32,786 bases of DNA. It comes from an uncultured Planctomycetales bacterium. GTDB taxonomy: Bacteria; Planctomycetota; Planctomycetia; Isosphaerales; Isosphaeraceae. Shown here one piece after another: positions 7,147-14,996 of the stretch (within the stretch, counting starts at the first letter, position 1; each line of letters opens with the position of its first letter). A model generated the notes under the pieces. It searched no databases and was not told where the DNA came from. It saw only the letters and a program-made list of their open reading frames with translations. Made by a program: the position numbers and the translations under genes. Location: positions 1-32,786 of the forward strand of contig CALCIB010000151.1 of NCBI GenBank assembly GCA_937907525.1, read 5' to 3'.

Positions 7147-8109
7147 TTACGGTCCCGGAGGGGTCGGATCGTCGGTCCCGGCCGAGAACAGGTCGACGGG
7201 CAGGTCCAGGGCGCTGAAATCCGCGGTCTCGGCCAGGTACAGCACCTTCCAGATGACGCCGTCGGCGGGGCTCGCGACCGCGCCGTCGTCCTTCAAGGGG
7301 ACGGGCTTGGATACCGGGGAGCCGTCGGGGCCCAGGATCTTGACGAGCTTGCCGTCCTTGAGCTGTCGGAGCCCGGCGTCCAGCACGACCTCGGCCCAGC
7401 CGGAGACGCTGGTCTCGGCGACGACGGCCGGCTTGCGGTAGCCGAACTGGTAATCGACCGACCAGAGGTAGGCCCCTATGTCGTCGGACCACTCGCACGA
7501 TCCGACCACGCTCACGCACTTGACCGACTCGGCGGGGAAGCCCATCCAGGTCGAGCCGTTGACCTTCCCCTCGAAGTCGTCGATCCGGTCGCGGTCGAAC
7601 CGACGTTCCTTGCGGGAGACCTCGAAGACGGTGGTGCGGGCCTCGCCGGCGAGGGGCGGGTCGAAGGGGTCGCCGGCGGCGTTGAGCACGTCGACGCCGT
7701 CGCGGTCGACCGTGGCCGCGGTCTCCCGTACCTCGGAGCGGGCGCGGAGGGTCGGCCGGGCCTGGAACGGGTCGCGATCGCCGTTCGCGTCGACCGGCCC
7801 GCGCTCGGGGTCCTTGCCCTCCCAGGAGCGCGGCTTGAAGGAGAGCGTGGCCCTCCACTGCTTGCCGTCGGGACTCGACCGTTCCAGCGTCACGTCGTTG
7901 AGGACGCACCGCGGGTCGGTCTCGACGGCCGTCTTGGTCAGCGGCCAGCGGTAGGTCATGCCGGCGAACAGGTTCAGCGCGTCGGCGACCGTCTTCGCGC
8001 CGACGTTGGGGTCGTCGGTCTCGATCCGAAGCTCGGCCGAGTAGTTCCAGCCTTCCTGGAGCGACCATCCGGAGTGTGTCCCGAGGTCGGAGATCGACGT
8101 GACTTGCAA
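7147..8109 (-). CDS. Late-operon protein following the tape measure, candidate tail-tip component
   Basis: 320 aa. The start is TTG 8109, with GAGG about seven bases upstream; no nearer ATG or GTG fits the operon spacing. It is beta-rich, with aromatic repeats such as WNYSAELRIE, WRATLSFKPRSWEGK and YLWSVDYQFGYRKP, suggesting a structural role. The place directly after the tape-measure gene is where distal tail or hub proteins are normally encoded, so this is the best candidate for that role. No homologue is recognised by eye. Confidence 0.6.
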   Translation of the reverse strand: MQVTSISDLGTHSGWSLQEGWNYSAELRIETDDPNVGAKTVADALNLFAGMTYRWPLTKTAVETDPRCVLNDVTLERSSPDGKQWRATLSFKPRSWEGKDPERGPVDANGDRDPFQARPTLRARSEVRETAATVDRDGVDVLNAAGDPFDPPLAGEARTTVFEVSRKERRFDRDRIDDFEGKVNGSTWMGFPAESVKCVSVVGSCEWSDDIGAYLWSVDYQFGYRKPAVVAETSVSGWAEVVLDAGLRQLKDGKLVKILGPDGSPVSKPVPLKDDGAVASPADGVIWKVLYLAETADFSALDLPVDLFSAGTDDPTPPGP

Positions 8110-8121
8110 TGTGGGCCTCGA

Positions 8122-10308
8122 TCAGATGGCGACGGTGGGGGCGATGGAAGCGGCGAGCTTGTCGCCGATGGCGGCGGCGACGGCGCGGACGGCCGGGACG
8201 AGGCCCTCGGTGTTGGAGGCCGTCTTGCGGGCGGCCTCGGCGGCGTCGTCGCGGCCGCCGCCGTGGCGGGCGCGAAGGACGATGGAGGCGGCCTCGCGGG
8301 AGCCCAGGCGGGCGGCCTCGGCGAAGTCCGCGGATCGGGAGGCCGACGTCTTGGCCTTGGGGACGGCGGGTTCGGCCTTGGGAGCGCCGATCTTCTCGGC
8401 CGGGGCGTTCCCGAGCTTGGCCCGGGCCTCGGCGATCCGGGCGGCGGCGGCGTCGAACGCCTGGTCGACGAGCTTCCGGGTGGGCCGGGTGGCGGCGGCG
8501 GCGGCGGTCTCGGCGGCGGCGGCGGCGACCCGGTCGGCCTGCTCGGCGTAGGATTGCAGGCCGTCGGCCGAGCCGGCGAGCGTCCCCGTGAAGTCGAGCC
8601 GTTCCAGGAAGGTCGCCAGCACGACCATGCGGCGGGCGACGGCCGCGAGGCCGGTGTCGAGGGTCGCGACGAAGGTCGCCGCGGCCCCGCGGGCGAAGTC
8701 CCAGGCGTCGGCCATGCGGCCGACGGCGCCCTGGACGACGGCGATCCCGGCGTTGGACCCCTCCAGGGAGTCGAGCGACACGCCGAACCAGTCCATGACC
8801 GCCTTGGAGGCGTCGGTCCAGGCGATCCCGGCGGCGGCGATCAGGGTGTTGACGCCGCCCAGGGCGGCGCCCAGGAGCGGGGCGGTGGTCTCGCCGATCG
8901 TCTGCCAGAGCTGCTCCAGACGGCCCCAGAACTCGGCCATGCGGGCGGCGGTCCCGGTGGACTCGCGGGCGAGGGCGCCCTCGTCCTTGGAGAGCCCGTC
9001 CTGGATGAGCGCGATCCGGGCCTGGATCTTGGCCGCGTCGGTCATCGCGCCGGTGGCGCCGACCAGGCCCATGGCGAACGCCTTGCTCTTGACGTGGGCG
9101 TCGTCGATCAGGATGCCCCATTCCTTCAGGGGCTCCGATTCGCCGGAGAGCCCCGAGCGGATCTTGAGCAGGGCCGTGGCCAGGTCGACATCCCGGAACG
9201 CGGCGGCGTCCGCGGCCAGGTTGCTGAACCCAACGGCTAATTTGGATGCGTCGTCCTCGGCATAGCCCATCCCCTGAAGCATGCCGCCGATGGCGGCGGC
9301 GCCGTCCAGGTACGCCTGGCGGGAGGAGCCGTAGGCGTCGGCCATGAGGTTCGCGTTCTCCTTCACCCGCGCCGCCGCGTTCCCGAAGACCTGGTCCGTC
9401 TTGTTGAACGCCTCGGTCAAATGCGCGGCGGCGGCCGCGCCCTTGAGCGCGACCGCCCCGAACGCGACCGCCGCGAGCGCCCCGACCTTGGCGAACGCCG
9501 AACCGACCGAGAGCACGGCCGAGGCCGAGGACCTGGCCATGGAGACGACGCCGCGGCCGATGGCGGCGGGGATCGCGAGGGCCGCGCGGGCGGCGCCCCT
9601 GACGATTCCGGCGAACCCCTTGACGACGCCGGCGAGTCCGCCGACGGCCGTCGGCGCCCACGACAGCGCCTCGCGTCCGTTTCTCAGGGCCGAGAACAGC
9701 GCGACGCCGGCTCCCTTCCAGTCCTTCCGGAACAACGCCGCGGTCAGCTTCGCCAGGTCGGCCGTCGCCCTGGCGGAGCCTCCGACGAGCCCCGTCATTC
9801 CCTCGGCGAACCGGAACACGCCCGCCGCCGCGCGGACGGCCCCCACGCCCACCGCGACGAACCCGGAGGCGATCTTGAGCAGGACGCCGCCCTCGAACGT
9901 CGCCAGCTTCACCGCGAATAGGCCGATGTCCGCGAAGAGCAAGTAGCGACGGACCTTGCGCGTCGCGGATCCAAACGCGGCCACGGCCGACGTAGTCGAG
10001 GCGATCCGACCGCGAAGGACGGCCGCCTTCTCGGCGTCGCGGGTGAACGCCAGCCGCAGCCGGTCCACGCCGACCTTGGTCCAGCCGGCGGCGCGGCCGA
10101 GGTCGGCGACGGCCGCCGCCGTCTCGGCGACCCCGATCGCCCCCTTGAAGGCCGAGAACGCCCGGCCCATCGTCAGCGCGCCGACGGCCGCGTCGCGGGC
10201 GACGGCCGTCGACCAGGACTTGACGATCCCGCGGGACTTGGCCATGTCTCGGGCCAGGGGCGCCGTGTCGGCCCTGACCGACAGGGCGATGCTTCCGATC
10301 AAGGCCAT
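8122..10308 (-). CDS. Phage tail tape-measure protein
   Basis: 728 aa, the longest gene of the tail module. Long Ala-rich helical segments alternate with hydrophobic stretches (residues about 100-260). The conserved tape-measure core follows: LTEAFNKTDQVFGNAAARVK, YGSSRQAYLDGAAAIGGML, YAEDDASKLAVGFSNLAADA, KIRSGLSGESEPLKEWGILI. The protein sets tail length and is ejected with DNA. At 728 aa it implies a tail on the order of 100 nm, using the usual 1.5 angstrom per residue rule. A very long Arg/Gly-rich frame on the same strand is a shadow of this gene. Confidence 0.9.
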   Translation of the reverse strand: MALIGSIALSVRADTAPLARDMAKSRGIVKSWSTAVARDAAVGALTMGRAFSAFKGAIGVAETAAAVADLGRAAGWTKVGVDRLRLAFTRDAEKAAVLRGRIASTTSAVAAFGSATRKVRRYLLFADIGLFAVKLATFEGGVLLKIASGFVAVGVGAVRAAAGVFRFAEGMTGLVGGSARATADLAKLTAALFRKDWKGAGVALFSALRNGREALSWAPTAVGGLAGVVKGFAGIVRGAARAALAIPAAIGRGVVSMARSSASAVLSVGSAFAKVGALAAVAFGAVALKGAAAAAHLTEAFNKTDQVFGNAAARVKENANLMADAYGSSRQAYLDGAAAIGGMLQGMGYAEDDASKLAVGFSNLAADAAAFRDVDLATALLKIRSGLSGESEPLKEWGILIDDAHVKSKAFAMGLVGATGAMTDAAKIQARIALIQDGLSKDEGALARESTGTAARMAEFWGRLEQLWQTIGETTAPLLGAALGGVNTLIAAAGIAWTDASKAVMDWFGVSLDSLEGSNAGIAVVQGAVGRMADAWDFARGAAATFVATLDTGLAAVARRMVVLATFLERLDFTGTLAGSADGLQSYAEQADRVAAAAAETAAAAATRPTRKLVDQAFDAAAARIAEARAKLGNAPAEKIGAPKAEPAVPKAKTSASRSADFAEAARLGSREAASIVLRARHGGGRDDAAEAARKTASNTEGLVPAVRAVAAAIGDKLAASIAPTVAI

Positions 10309-10311
10309 GGG

Positions 10312-10836
10312 CTACCGACTCCTCCCCAGGGCCGCCGCCTCGGCGAGGGCGCCCTTGCGGATCCCGATCGTGATCTCCAGCCGCGCGCGGCGCTTGGTGG
10401 CGTCGAACGCCCGCTTCATGGCGTGGGTCGCCGGCAGCTTCCTGGTGCCGAACTCGCGGAAGGCGGCGTAGAACGTCTTGTCGACGTAGGCGCCCTGGTT
10501 GATCCGGACGTCGATCCCCACGCTCTTGCGCCCGCCCCTGGTGGCCCGGACCTTGACGCCGCGGACGGTGGCGCCGGTCGATTGCGACGGTCGGCCGGAG
10601 ACGGTCGGGTTCGGCGTCGCGGCGGCGATCTCGGCCTTCACCCGCGCCTGGACGGGCTTCATCCCCGCCCCCATCGCGCGCGACAGCACCTTGCGGCGGA
10701 CCTTGGGCTCCAGCGCGTTCAAGGCCCGGTCGACCTTGGGAATCCCCGTGATCGCCAGCTTGAAGCGCGGGCCGCCGCTCCCCGACGTCGAGGCGCCCGA
10801 GCCGGCCCAACGCTTGCCCGCGCCCGCGACGCTCAC
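10312..10836 (-). CDS. HK97 gp10-like head-tail/tail completion protein
   Basis: 174 aa from GTG 10836, overlapping the preceding stop (GTGA). The helical middle (VRRKVLSRAMGAGMKPVQAR) and the signature FYAAFREFGTRKLPATHAMK are those of HK97 gp10-like proteins (compare the family's EFGT...A.P motif). These act at the head-tail junction or tail terminus. Its position is odd: in most HK97-type genomes the gp10 gene precedes the tail tube, while here it lies between the tail chaperones and the tape measure. The Gly/Ser-rich N-terminus is extra. Confidence 0.75.
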   Translation of the reverse strand: MSVAGAGKRWAGSGASTSGSGGPRFKLAITGIPKVDRALNALEPKVRRKVLSRAMGAGMKPVQARVKAEIAAATPNPTVSGRPSQSTGATVRGVKVRATRGGRKSVGIDVRINQGAYVDKTFYAAFREFGTRKLPATHAMKRAFDATKRRARLEITIGIRKGALAEAAALGRSR

Positions 10837-11072
10837 GAGAGCGGCGTTCTGGGACGGGGGGCGTCGTCGTCGTCGTCCCGCGCGTCGAGAGGCTCAGACA
10901 TCCCGAACGCATCGAGCAGGGTTTCGTCGGAGTCGATCCGCCAGACGGCCGAGGCGTGGAAGCCGTCGAGCGTCCGCTCGATCGAGAACCGGACGACGCG
11001 GTCGATCCGGACGCCGGTCTCGGGAAGCTCGACGTTCATCCCGGCGGGGGACTCGTTCACATGGATGAGCAT
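10833..11072 (-). CDS. Small late-operon protein, unknown
   Basis: 79 aa from ATG 11072, overlapping the previous gene by 16 bases. A beta-like domain (GVRIDRVVRFSIERTLDGFH) is followed by an acidic tail (DARDDDDDAPRPR). It lies where siphoviruses keep small tail-assembly genes. No family recognised. Confidence 0.55.
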   Translation of the reverse strand: MLIHVNESPAGMNVELPETGVRIDRVVRFSIERTLDGFHASAVWRIDSDETLLDAFGMSEPLDARDDDDDAPRPRTPLS

Positions 11073-11380
11073 GACGGCAGGTTCCTCGACATCAGGGTGG
11101 CGGTCTCCTCGGGGGAGAGCCGTTCGGATTCGACGGCCGACGCCCGGATCGGCCGGAGGACCAGGTCCTCCAGCCGCGGCGGCTTGCCGCCCGCGGCGGC
11201 GATGATCGTCTGGCAGACGTGGGCGTGATGGAGGTTGAGGTCGGGCAGGCCGACGATCCGGTCGAACGCCAGCCACGTTTCGTAGTCGGCGGCGGGCGTC
11301 GCGTCGATGTCGGCGAGGGTGATTCCCAGGGCCAGGGCCAGCCGGCAGCGGAGGAGCGTCGGCGACCCCGGCCGGGTCAT
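11057..11380 (-). CDS. Tail assembly chaperone, gpT-like
   Basis: 107 aa. RLALALGITLADIDATPAAD, then YETWLAFDRI, matches the recurring helix of lambda gpT/GpGT-type proteins, which help the tape measure fold and tube assemble. The ATG overlaps the end of the upstream gpG-like gene (ATGA), and this gene lies in the -1 frame relative to it. It could therefore be made both alone and as a frameshifted extension, as in many siphoviruses. It lies just upstream of the tape-measure region, as expected. Confidence 0.65.
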   Translation of the reverse strand: MTRPGSPTLLRCRLALALGITLADIDATPAADYETWLAFDRIVGLPDLNLHHAHVCQTIIAAAGGKPPRLEDLVLRPIRASAVESERLSPEETATLMSRNLPSCSSM

Positions 11381-11709
11381 TCCCCCTCCAGGTCCGCCAC
11401 TTCCTTGGTGGAGTACTTGTTCAGCCGGATCGCGGCGTCCACGATCGGTTCGAGGGCGTCGCCGGCCAGCATGGAGAGGGCCTCGACGTCGGCGTCGGTG
11501 AACAGCGGCGCGCCGGTCTCGTCGACCGCCGAGGCGACGACCATGCGGGGCCGGAAGTAGCGGCCCTTGTCGCCGGCGTTGGCGATCTCCAGCTTGTCGC
11601 GTTCGGCGATGGTCATCTGGCGGACCATGACCTCGCCACCCAGGGCGGGGACGGCGACGGCCTCGGTCTTGGGTACGGGTCTGGAAAGGAAGGCGATACG
11701 GTCGAGCAC
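11377..11709 (-). CDS. Tail assembly chaperone, gpG/XkdN-like
   Basis: 110 aa from GTG 11709, preceded by AAGGAA. The sequence MTIAERDKLEIANAGDKGRY, then VDETGAPLFTDADVEALSML, follows the pattern of phage tail-assembly chaperones (gpG-like, XkdN-like). In the family this protein binds the tape-measure protein during tail polymerisation. It follows the tail-tube gene and precedes the gpT-like gene with an ATGA overlap. A run of five G lies at the 3' end (11382-11386, minus strand). Confidence 0.72.
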   Translation of the reverse strand: MLDRIAFLSRPVPKTEAVAVPALGGEVMVRQMTIAERDKLEIANAGDKGRYFRPRMVVASAVDETGAPLFTDADVEALSMLAGDALEPIVDAAIRLNKYSTKEVADLEGE

Positions 11710-11768
11710 GGGGCGGTTCCTTGGTTGCGGATCCGGGATCGGTCGTCGGGGCGTCGGGGCGTCGGGGG

Positions 11769-12206
11769 TCAGGTCCCCGATTCGGCGTAGGCGGTGATGG
11801 CGCCGGAGACCTTGATCGTGGCGGACGCCTCCAGGTTGCCGTCGGCGGCCTGGGCGGCGGGGGGCAGGGAGGTGAGGAAGCCGGCGAACTGTTCGCCCTT
11901 GCCGGGGGTGGTCGGGGCGACGACCCGCCAGTACATGAGGACCGGCGGGGTCTCGCCGGTGACGTACTTGCGCAGGGCGGCGTGGGCGGTGTCGGCGGGG
12001 TCGAACTGAAGCTCGAAGGTGGTCTCGCCGGGATCGACCCGGCCGGGGCGGAAGGTGCCCACGGCGTCGTCGTAAGTCGAGGTTTCGACCGATCCGACCT
12101 TGGGGTCGGGGAAGCCGACCGAGAGGATCCCGCCGACCTTCGTGTAGGTCCCGGAATCGGTGAGGGAGTAATAGAGCTTGGTTCCAAGCGCGGGGACGGC
12201 GGCCAT
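11769..12206 (-). CDS. Major tail tube protein
   Basis: 145 aa. LGTKLYYSLTDSGTYTKVGG, then VSFPDP-type and VETSTYDDAVGTFRPGRVDP segments, are typical of TP901-1/lambda-V-like siphovirus tail tube proteins. They are followed by beta-strand-rich FELQFDPADTAHAALRKYV and a C-terminal ASATIKVSGAITA. It polymerises into the tail tube around the tape measure. Placement between the completion protein gene and the chaperone genes agrees. No long-tail sheath gene is present, so the phage should be siphovirus-like. Confidence 0.85.
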   Translation of the reverse strand: MAAVPALGTKLYYSLTDSGTYTKVGGILSVGFPDPKVGSVETSTYDDAVGTFRPGRVDPGETTFELQFDPADTAHAALRKYVTGETPPVLMYWRVVAPTTPGKGEQFAGFLTSLPPAAQAADGNLEASATIKVSGAITAYAESGT

Positions 12207-12209
12207 GGT

Positions 12210-13025
12210 TCAGGCGACTCCGGGGAGGGCGGGGATGGGGACGCGGCGGCGGACCTTGATCTGGACGATCCGGCGGTGGAGCCACTCGTCGCGGCCGTCG
12301 GCGCGGCGTTCGACGGCCTCGGCGACGTCCTCGACGAAGCAGCCCAGGAGGACGACCCGGCCGACCTTGCCGCGGAGGCCGTGGAAGGCGGCGACGACGG
12401 CCTGGGCGGCGGCGTCGGCGTCGGCGGCGGCGAGGGCCTGGCAGTCGACCTGGAGCGAGGCGTCGGCCGTGCCGTCGCCGCCGTCGAGGTTGAGGCCGGG
12501 ATCGTCGGCGGGGAACGAGAAGACGACGGCGGGCGGGGCCTTGCCTTGCGGAAGCGCCGCGTGGTGGACGCGCGGGCCGACCACGACGGTCAACTCGGCC
12601 GAGGCGGCCAGGATCGCGTACACGGCCTCCCTGAGCGTCCCGGGGCCCGTGTCCGGCCCGTGGACCTGGACGACGGCCGTTCCCGCGAGGGAGGCGGCGG
12701 CGAGCGCGTCGAGGAGCGTGGCGATCCCGGCGGGGGCGGCGCCCAACGCCCTGGCGGGGAGTCCGCCGTAGCCGGGGGGCTCGAACCAGAGGCCGTCGGG
12801 GTTGGCGGTGACGCCCGGCAGAGCGCCGCCGGAGGCCGGGGCGCGGGCGACGACGACGGGGACGGCCGTCCCCGCGATCGCCGAGCCGCCCTCGGGGACG
12901 TGGATCCGGGAGTCGCGCGGGACGAGGATCCCCCGGGCGTCGCCGCGATAGGTCCAGGCGATGCCGGTGGGGCCGTCCCCGGGGGAGACGATCGGTTCCC
13001 CGCGATAGGTCGCGATCGCCGCCAT
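12210..13025 (-). CDS. DUF3168-like tail completion protein with an extra N-terminal domain
   Basis: 271 aa. The C-terminal part from about residue 130 (TLREAVYAILAASAELTVVV, VVFSFPADDPGLNLDGGDG, DAAAQAVVAAFHGLRG, then IVQIKVRRRVP) resembles DUF3168/gp17-type tail completion proteins that cap the tail end near the head. Those are about 120-140 aa. Here roughly 100 residues precede it (ATYRGEPIVSPGDGPTGIAW and on), a beta-rich domain I do not recognise that looks like a fused accessory domain. The ATG start leaves three bases to the upstream stop. Confidence 0.7.
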   Translation of the reverse strand: MAAIATYRGEPIVSPGDGPTGIAWTYRGDARGILVPRDSRIHVPEGGSAIAGTAVPVVVARAPASGGALPGVTANPDGLWFEPPGYGGLPARALGAAPAGIATLLDALAAASLAGTAVVQVHGPDTGPGTLREAVYAILAASAELTVVVGPRVHHAALPQGKAPPAVVFSFPADDPGLNLDGGDGTADASLQVDCQALAAADADAAAQAVVAAFHGLRGKVGRVVLLGCFVEDVAEAVERRADGRDEWLHRRIVQIKVRRRVPIPALPGVA

Positions 13026-13028
13026 GGA

Positions 13029-13478
13029 TCAGCCCAGTTCGATGTAAGGCGTGTAGACCGTCTTGCCGCCCTGGCAGGCGACGAACGGACACGGGAGCAC
13101 GTCCGAACCGATCAGGGCGCCAGACTCGGCCCCGAGGACGAAGTAGCCGGTGATCGTGGTCCCCGGCGGTACGGTCCAGGACGCGGCCTCGGAGTAGACC
13201 GACGCGCCGACGCCCGATCGACCCGGCACGCCCTCCGGGTCGATCGGCGCGGCGACGACTGGGGTCCCCCAGGCGTCGGGGCCGATCCGCCTCGCGAGCG
13301 TCTTGCGGGCGTAGCCGTCGTGGTCGGCCTCGGCGGCGAGGTACCGCGCGGCGGTCTCGTCCTCGGCCTGTTCGACCGGGGCGGTGGTCATGCAGAGGAG
13401 CCAATCCTCGCCGCCGCCGGCTTGCGAGAGCAGTTCCGAGAGCAGCTTGACGGCCCCCTCGCGCGCGATGGTGAACAC
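13029..13478 (-). CDS. Head-tail region protein, unknown
   Basis: 149 aa from GTG 13478. A helical N-terminus (EGAVKLLSELLSQAGGGEDW) is followed by a beta-rich C-terminus (WTVPPGTTITGYFVLGAESG) containing two Cys (PCPFVAC). The beta portion resembles small capsid-decoration or tail-accessory domains, but I cannot name a family. It is tightly packed between the head-closure gene cluster and the DUF3168-like gene. Confidence 0.55.
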   Translation of the reverse strand: MFTIAREGAVKLLSELLSQAGGGEDWLLCMTTAPVEQAEDETAARYLAAEADHDGYARKTLARRIGPDAWGTPVVAAPIDPEGVPGRSGVGASVYSEAASWTVPPGTTITGYFVLGAESGALIGSDVLPCPFVACQGGKTVYTPYIELG

Positions 13479-13481
13479 GGC

Positions 13482-13748
13482 TCAGCCCCCAGTCGCGATT
13501 TCGGCCGCGGCCTTCTTGCGCATCAGCCGGATCGCCAGGTCGCTCGCCATCTCGACGAGGTCGGACTCCTCGGCGTGGTCCCGGATGAGTTCCGAGAGCA
13601 GGATGGGCGCGGCCTCGTTGCTCCAGACCGTTTGATGGCGGGTCACGAATCCGACGACGACCGCCAGGTCGAACCCGAAGGTCACGCCGACGTCGCCGGG
13701 GACCTTCTCCGCGCGGAACGGGAGCAGGTCGCAGTTGTCGAGAATCAC
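13482..13748 (-). CDS. Small late-operon protein, unknown
   Basis: 88 aa from GTG 13748, beginning three bases past the upstream stop. It contains a beta-like start (LPFRAEKVPGDVGVTFGFDL) and a helical C-terminal half (SDLVEMASDLAIRLMRKKAA). It lies in the head-to-tail connector cluster. No family recognised. Confidence 0.55.
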   Translation of the reverse strand: MILDNCDLLPFRAEKVPGDVGVTFGFDLAVVVGFVTRHQTVWSNEAAPILLSELIRDHAEESDLVEMASDLAIRLMRKKAAAEIATGG

Positions 13749-13751
13749 GGT

Positions 13752-14087
13752 TCACGCGCCTTTCGGGGTTTCGTGGCAGCGGACGGTCAGTTCCGTCCCG
13801 CGCGTCTCCCAATCCGCGACGGCGGAGATCGCCAGGGTCCGATCGGTCCCGGCGATTCGGAAGCGGCCGGTGGAATCGATCCGCGGGTCGTGGCGGCAGG
13901 TGACTTCGTGGTCGGCCGACGCGCGGACTTGCGGGCCGGCGTCGACGGTCTCGTCGCCCTTCAGGGGTCGGAGCCTGGCCCAGAGGCCGAAGGCGTCGGT
14001 CCACTCGTCGTGGGACGCGCCGCCGCCGCCGTCGACCGTCGCGGGGGTTTGGTAGACCAGGCGGGTCCTCAGACGTCCGGCCCTCAC
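13752..14087 (-). CDS. Head-tail joining / head-closure protein
   Basis: 111 aa from GTG 14087 (overlap GTGA with the connector gene). LRTRLVYQTPAT, DEWTDAFGLWARLRPLKGDE, ADHEVTCRHDPRI, then GTDRTLAISAVADWETRG, follow the strand order of the phage head-tail joining family (SPP1 gp16 / HK97-type head closure). The protein forms a ring that closes the portal and connector and allows tail docking. I rejected the longer frame upstream because it is Arg/Pro-rich shadow sequence. Confidence 0.8.
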   Translation of the reverse strand: MRAGRLRTRLVYQTPATVDGGGGASHDEWTDAFGLWARLRPLKGDETVDAGPQVRASADHEVTCRHDPRIDSTGRFRIAGTDRTLAISAVADWETRGTELTVRCHETPKGA

Positions 14088-14677
14088 GGGTAGCCTCCCC
14101 AGCGGGCCGGCGCGAGCAGGCCGTCGAGTCCGGGAAGCTCGGCGAGCGAGACGCCGGGGACGACGGCCTCGCGGTTCTCGTAGTGGGCGCCGATATGGAG
14201 GAGCATCCAGTCCTTGAGCGAGGCGGGGACGTCGGCGGCGGAGGCGTAGCCGGCGGTGTAGACGACCTCCACGGCGGCGAGGCCGGGGCGGACGCAAGGG
14301 CAGCACGCGCCGAGGACGGGGCGGATGCGTCCCGGAGGTCCCTCGTCGACCTCGTAAAGCGACGGGTCCAGGACGCGGACGACGCCCTCGACGTCGCGGT
14401 ACGAGACGGCGTCGATGGTCAGGAGCGCGTCCTCGATCCGGATCTCCCGGAACCAGCGGCCGTCGAACGACTGGGGGGCGGGCCAGCGCTCAAGCGACAG
14501 ACGCCAGGACGTTGGGAGCAGGGTTCGCGACGTCGCCTCCTCGGCCGCCTCGCGGGCCGCCCGGATCAAGCGGCCGATCAGCGCGTCCTCCAGGTCGTGT
14601 TCGACGCGGAGGTGGAGCTTGGCCTCGTCGAGCGTCAACGGCTCGCCGGCCGGGGGCGTCACGAGACGGCGCGGCAT
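14084..14677 (-). CDS. Head-tail connector (HK97 gp6-like)
   Basis: 197 aa. The N-terminal helix pair (PLTLDEAKLHLRVEHDLEDA, LIGRLIRAAREAAEEAT) is the classic signature of gp6-like DNA-packaging/connector proteins. The beta-rich middle reads SYRDVEGVVRVLDPSLYEVD, and the C-terminal helices include LKDWMLLHIGAHYENREAVV. It assembles as a ring under the portal. It lies between the capsid gene and the head-closure gene as in HK97. Confidence 0.85.
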   Translation of the reverse strand: MPRRLVTPPAGEPLTLDEAKLHLRVEHDLEDALIGRLIRAAREAAEEATSRTLLPTSWRLSLERWPAPQSFDGRWFREIRIEDALLTIDAVSYRDVEGVVRVLDPSLYEVDEGPPGRIRPVLGACCPCVRPGLAAVEVVYTAGYASAADVPASLKDWMLLHIGAHYENREAVVPGVSLAELPGLDGLLAPARWGGYP

Positions 14678-14678
14678 C

Positions 14679-14942
14679 TTATTTCGCCTTCCTCCTGGGC
14701 GCCCTCGGTTCGGGCTGGGGCTCGGGTTCCGGCTCGGGCTCGGGCTGGGGCTCGGGTTCCGGTTCCGGCTCGGGTTCCGGCTCGGGTTCGGGCGTCGGCG
14801 GTGGATCCGGGAACGGCTCCAGGGCCTCGGCGTAGCCGGCGGCCACCAGGTCGCGGGCCGTCGCGAGGGGGACGTCGGCCGGGGCGCCGGCGTCGATGCA
14901 GCCGCCGGGGCCGGCGAGGATCGTGCGCATGCGGATCTTCAC
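14679..14942 (-). CDS. Small head-region protein with Pro-Glu repeat tail
   Basis: 87 aa from GTG 14942, with CGGAG six bases upstream. The first 45 residues (MRTILAGPGGCIDAGAPADV, then ATARDLVAAGYAEAL) form a small conserved-looking domain of the type often found between capsid and connector genes. Residues about 48-78 are Pro-Glu/Pro-Gln dipeptide repeats, and the end is basic (RRKAK). The rigid Pro-Glu rod may act as a spacer; the function is unknown. Confidence 0.6.
   Translation of the reverse strand: MKIRMRTILAGPGGCIDAGAPADVPLATARDLVAAGYAEALEPFPDPPPTPEPEPEPEPEPEPEPQPEPEPEPEPQPEPRAPRRKAK
14709..14800. repeat. Hexanucleotide-like tandem repeat coding for Pro-Glu
   Basis: The stretch is built of close variants of GGCTCGGGTTCC and related six-base units on the plus strand. 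It encodes the Pro-Glu/Pro-Gln run of the small head-region protein on the other strand. Such runs are prone to copy-number change by replication slippage. Confidence 0.7.
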
Positions 14943-14996
14943 GGTCGCTCCGGGGGAGTCGGGCGGGCGCGGGGCGCCCGCCGTCGGATCGGATCA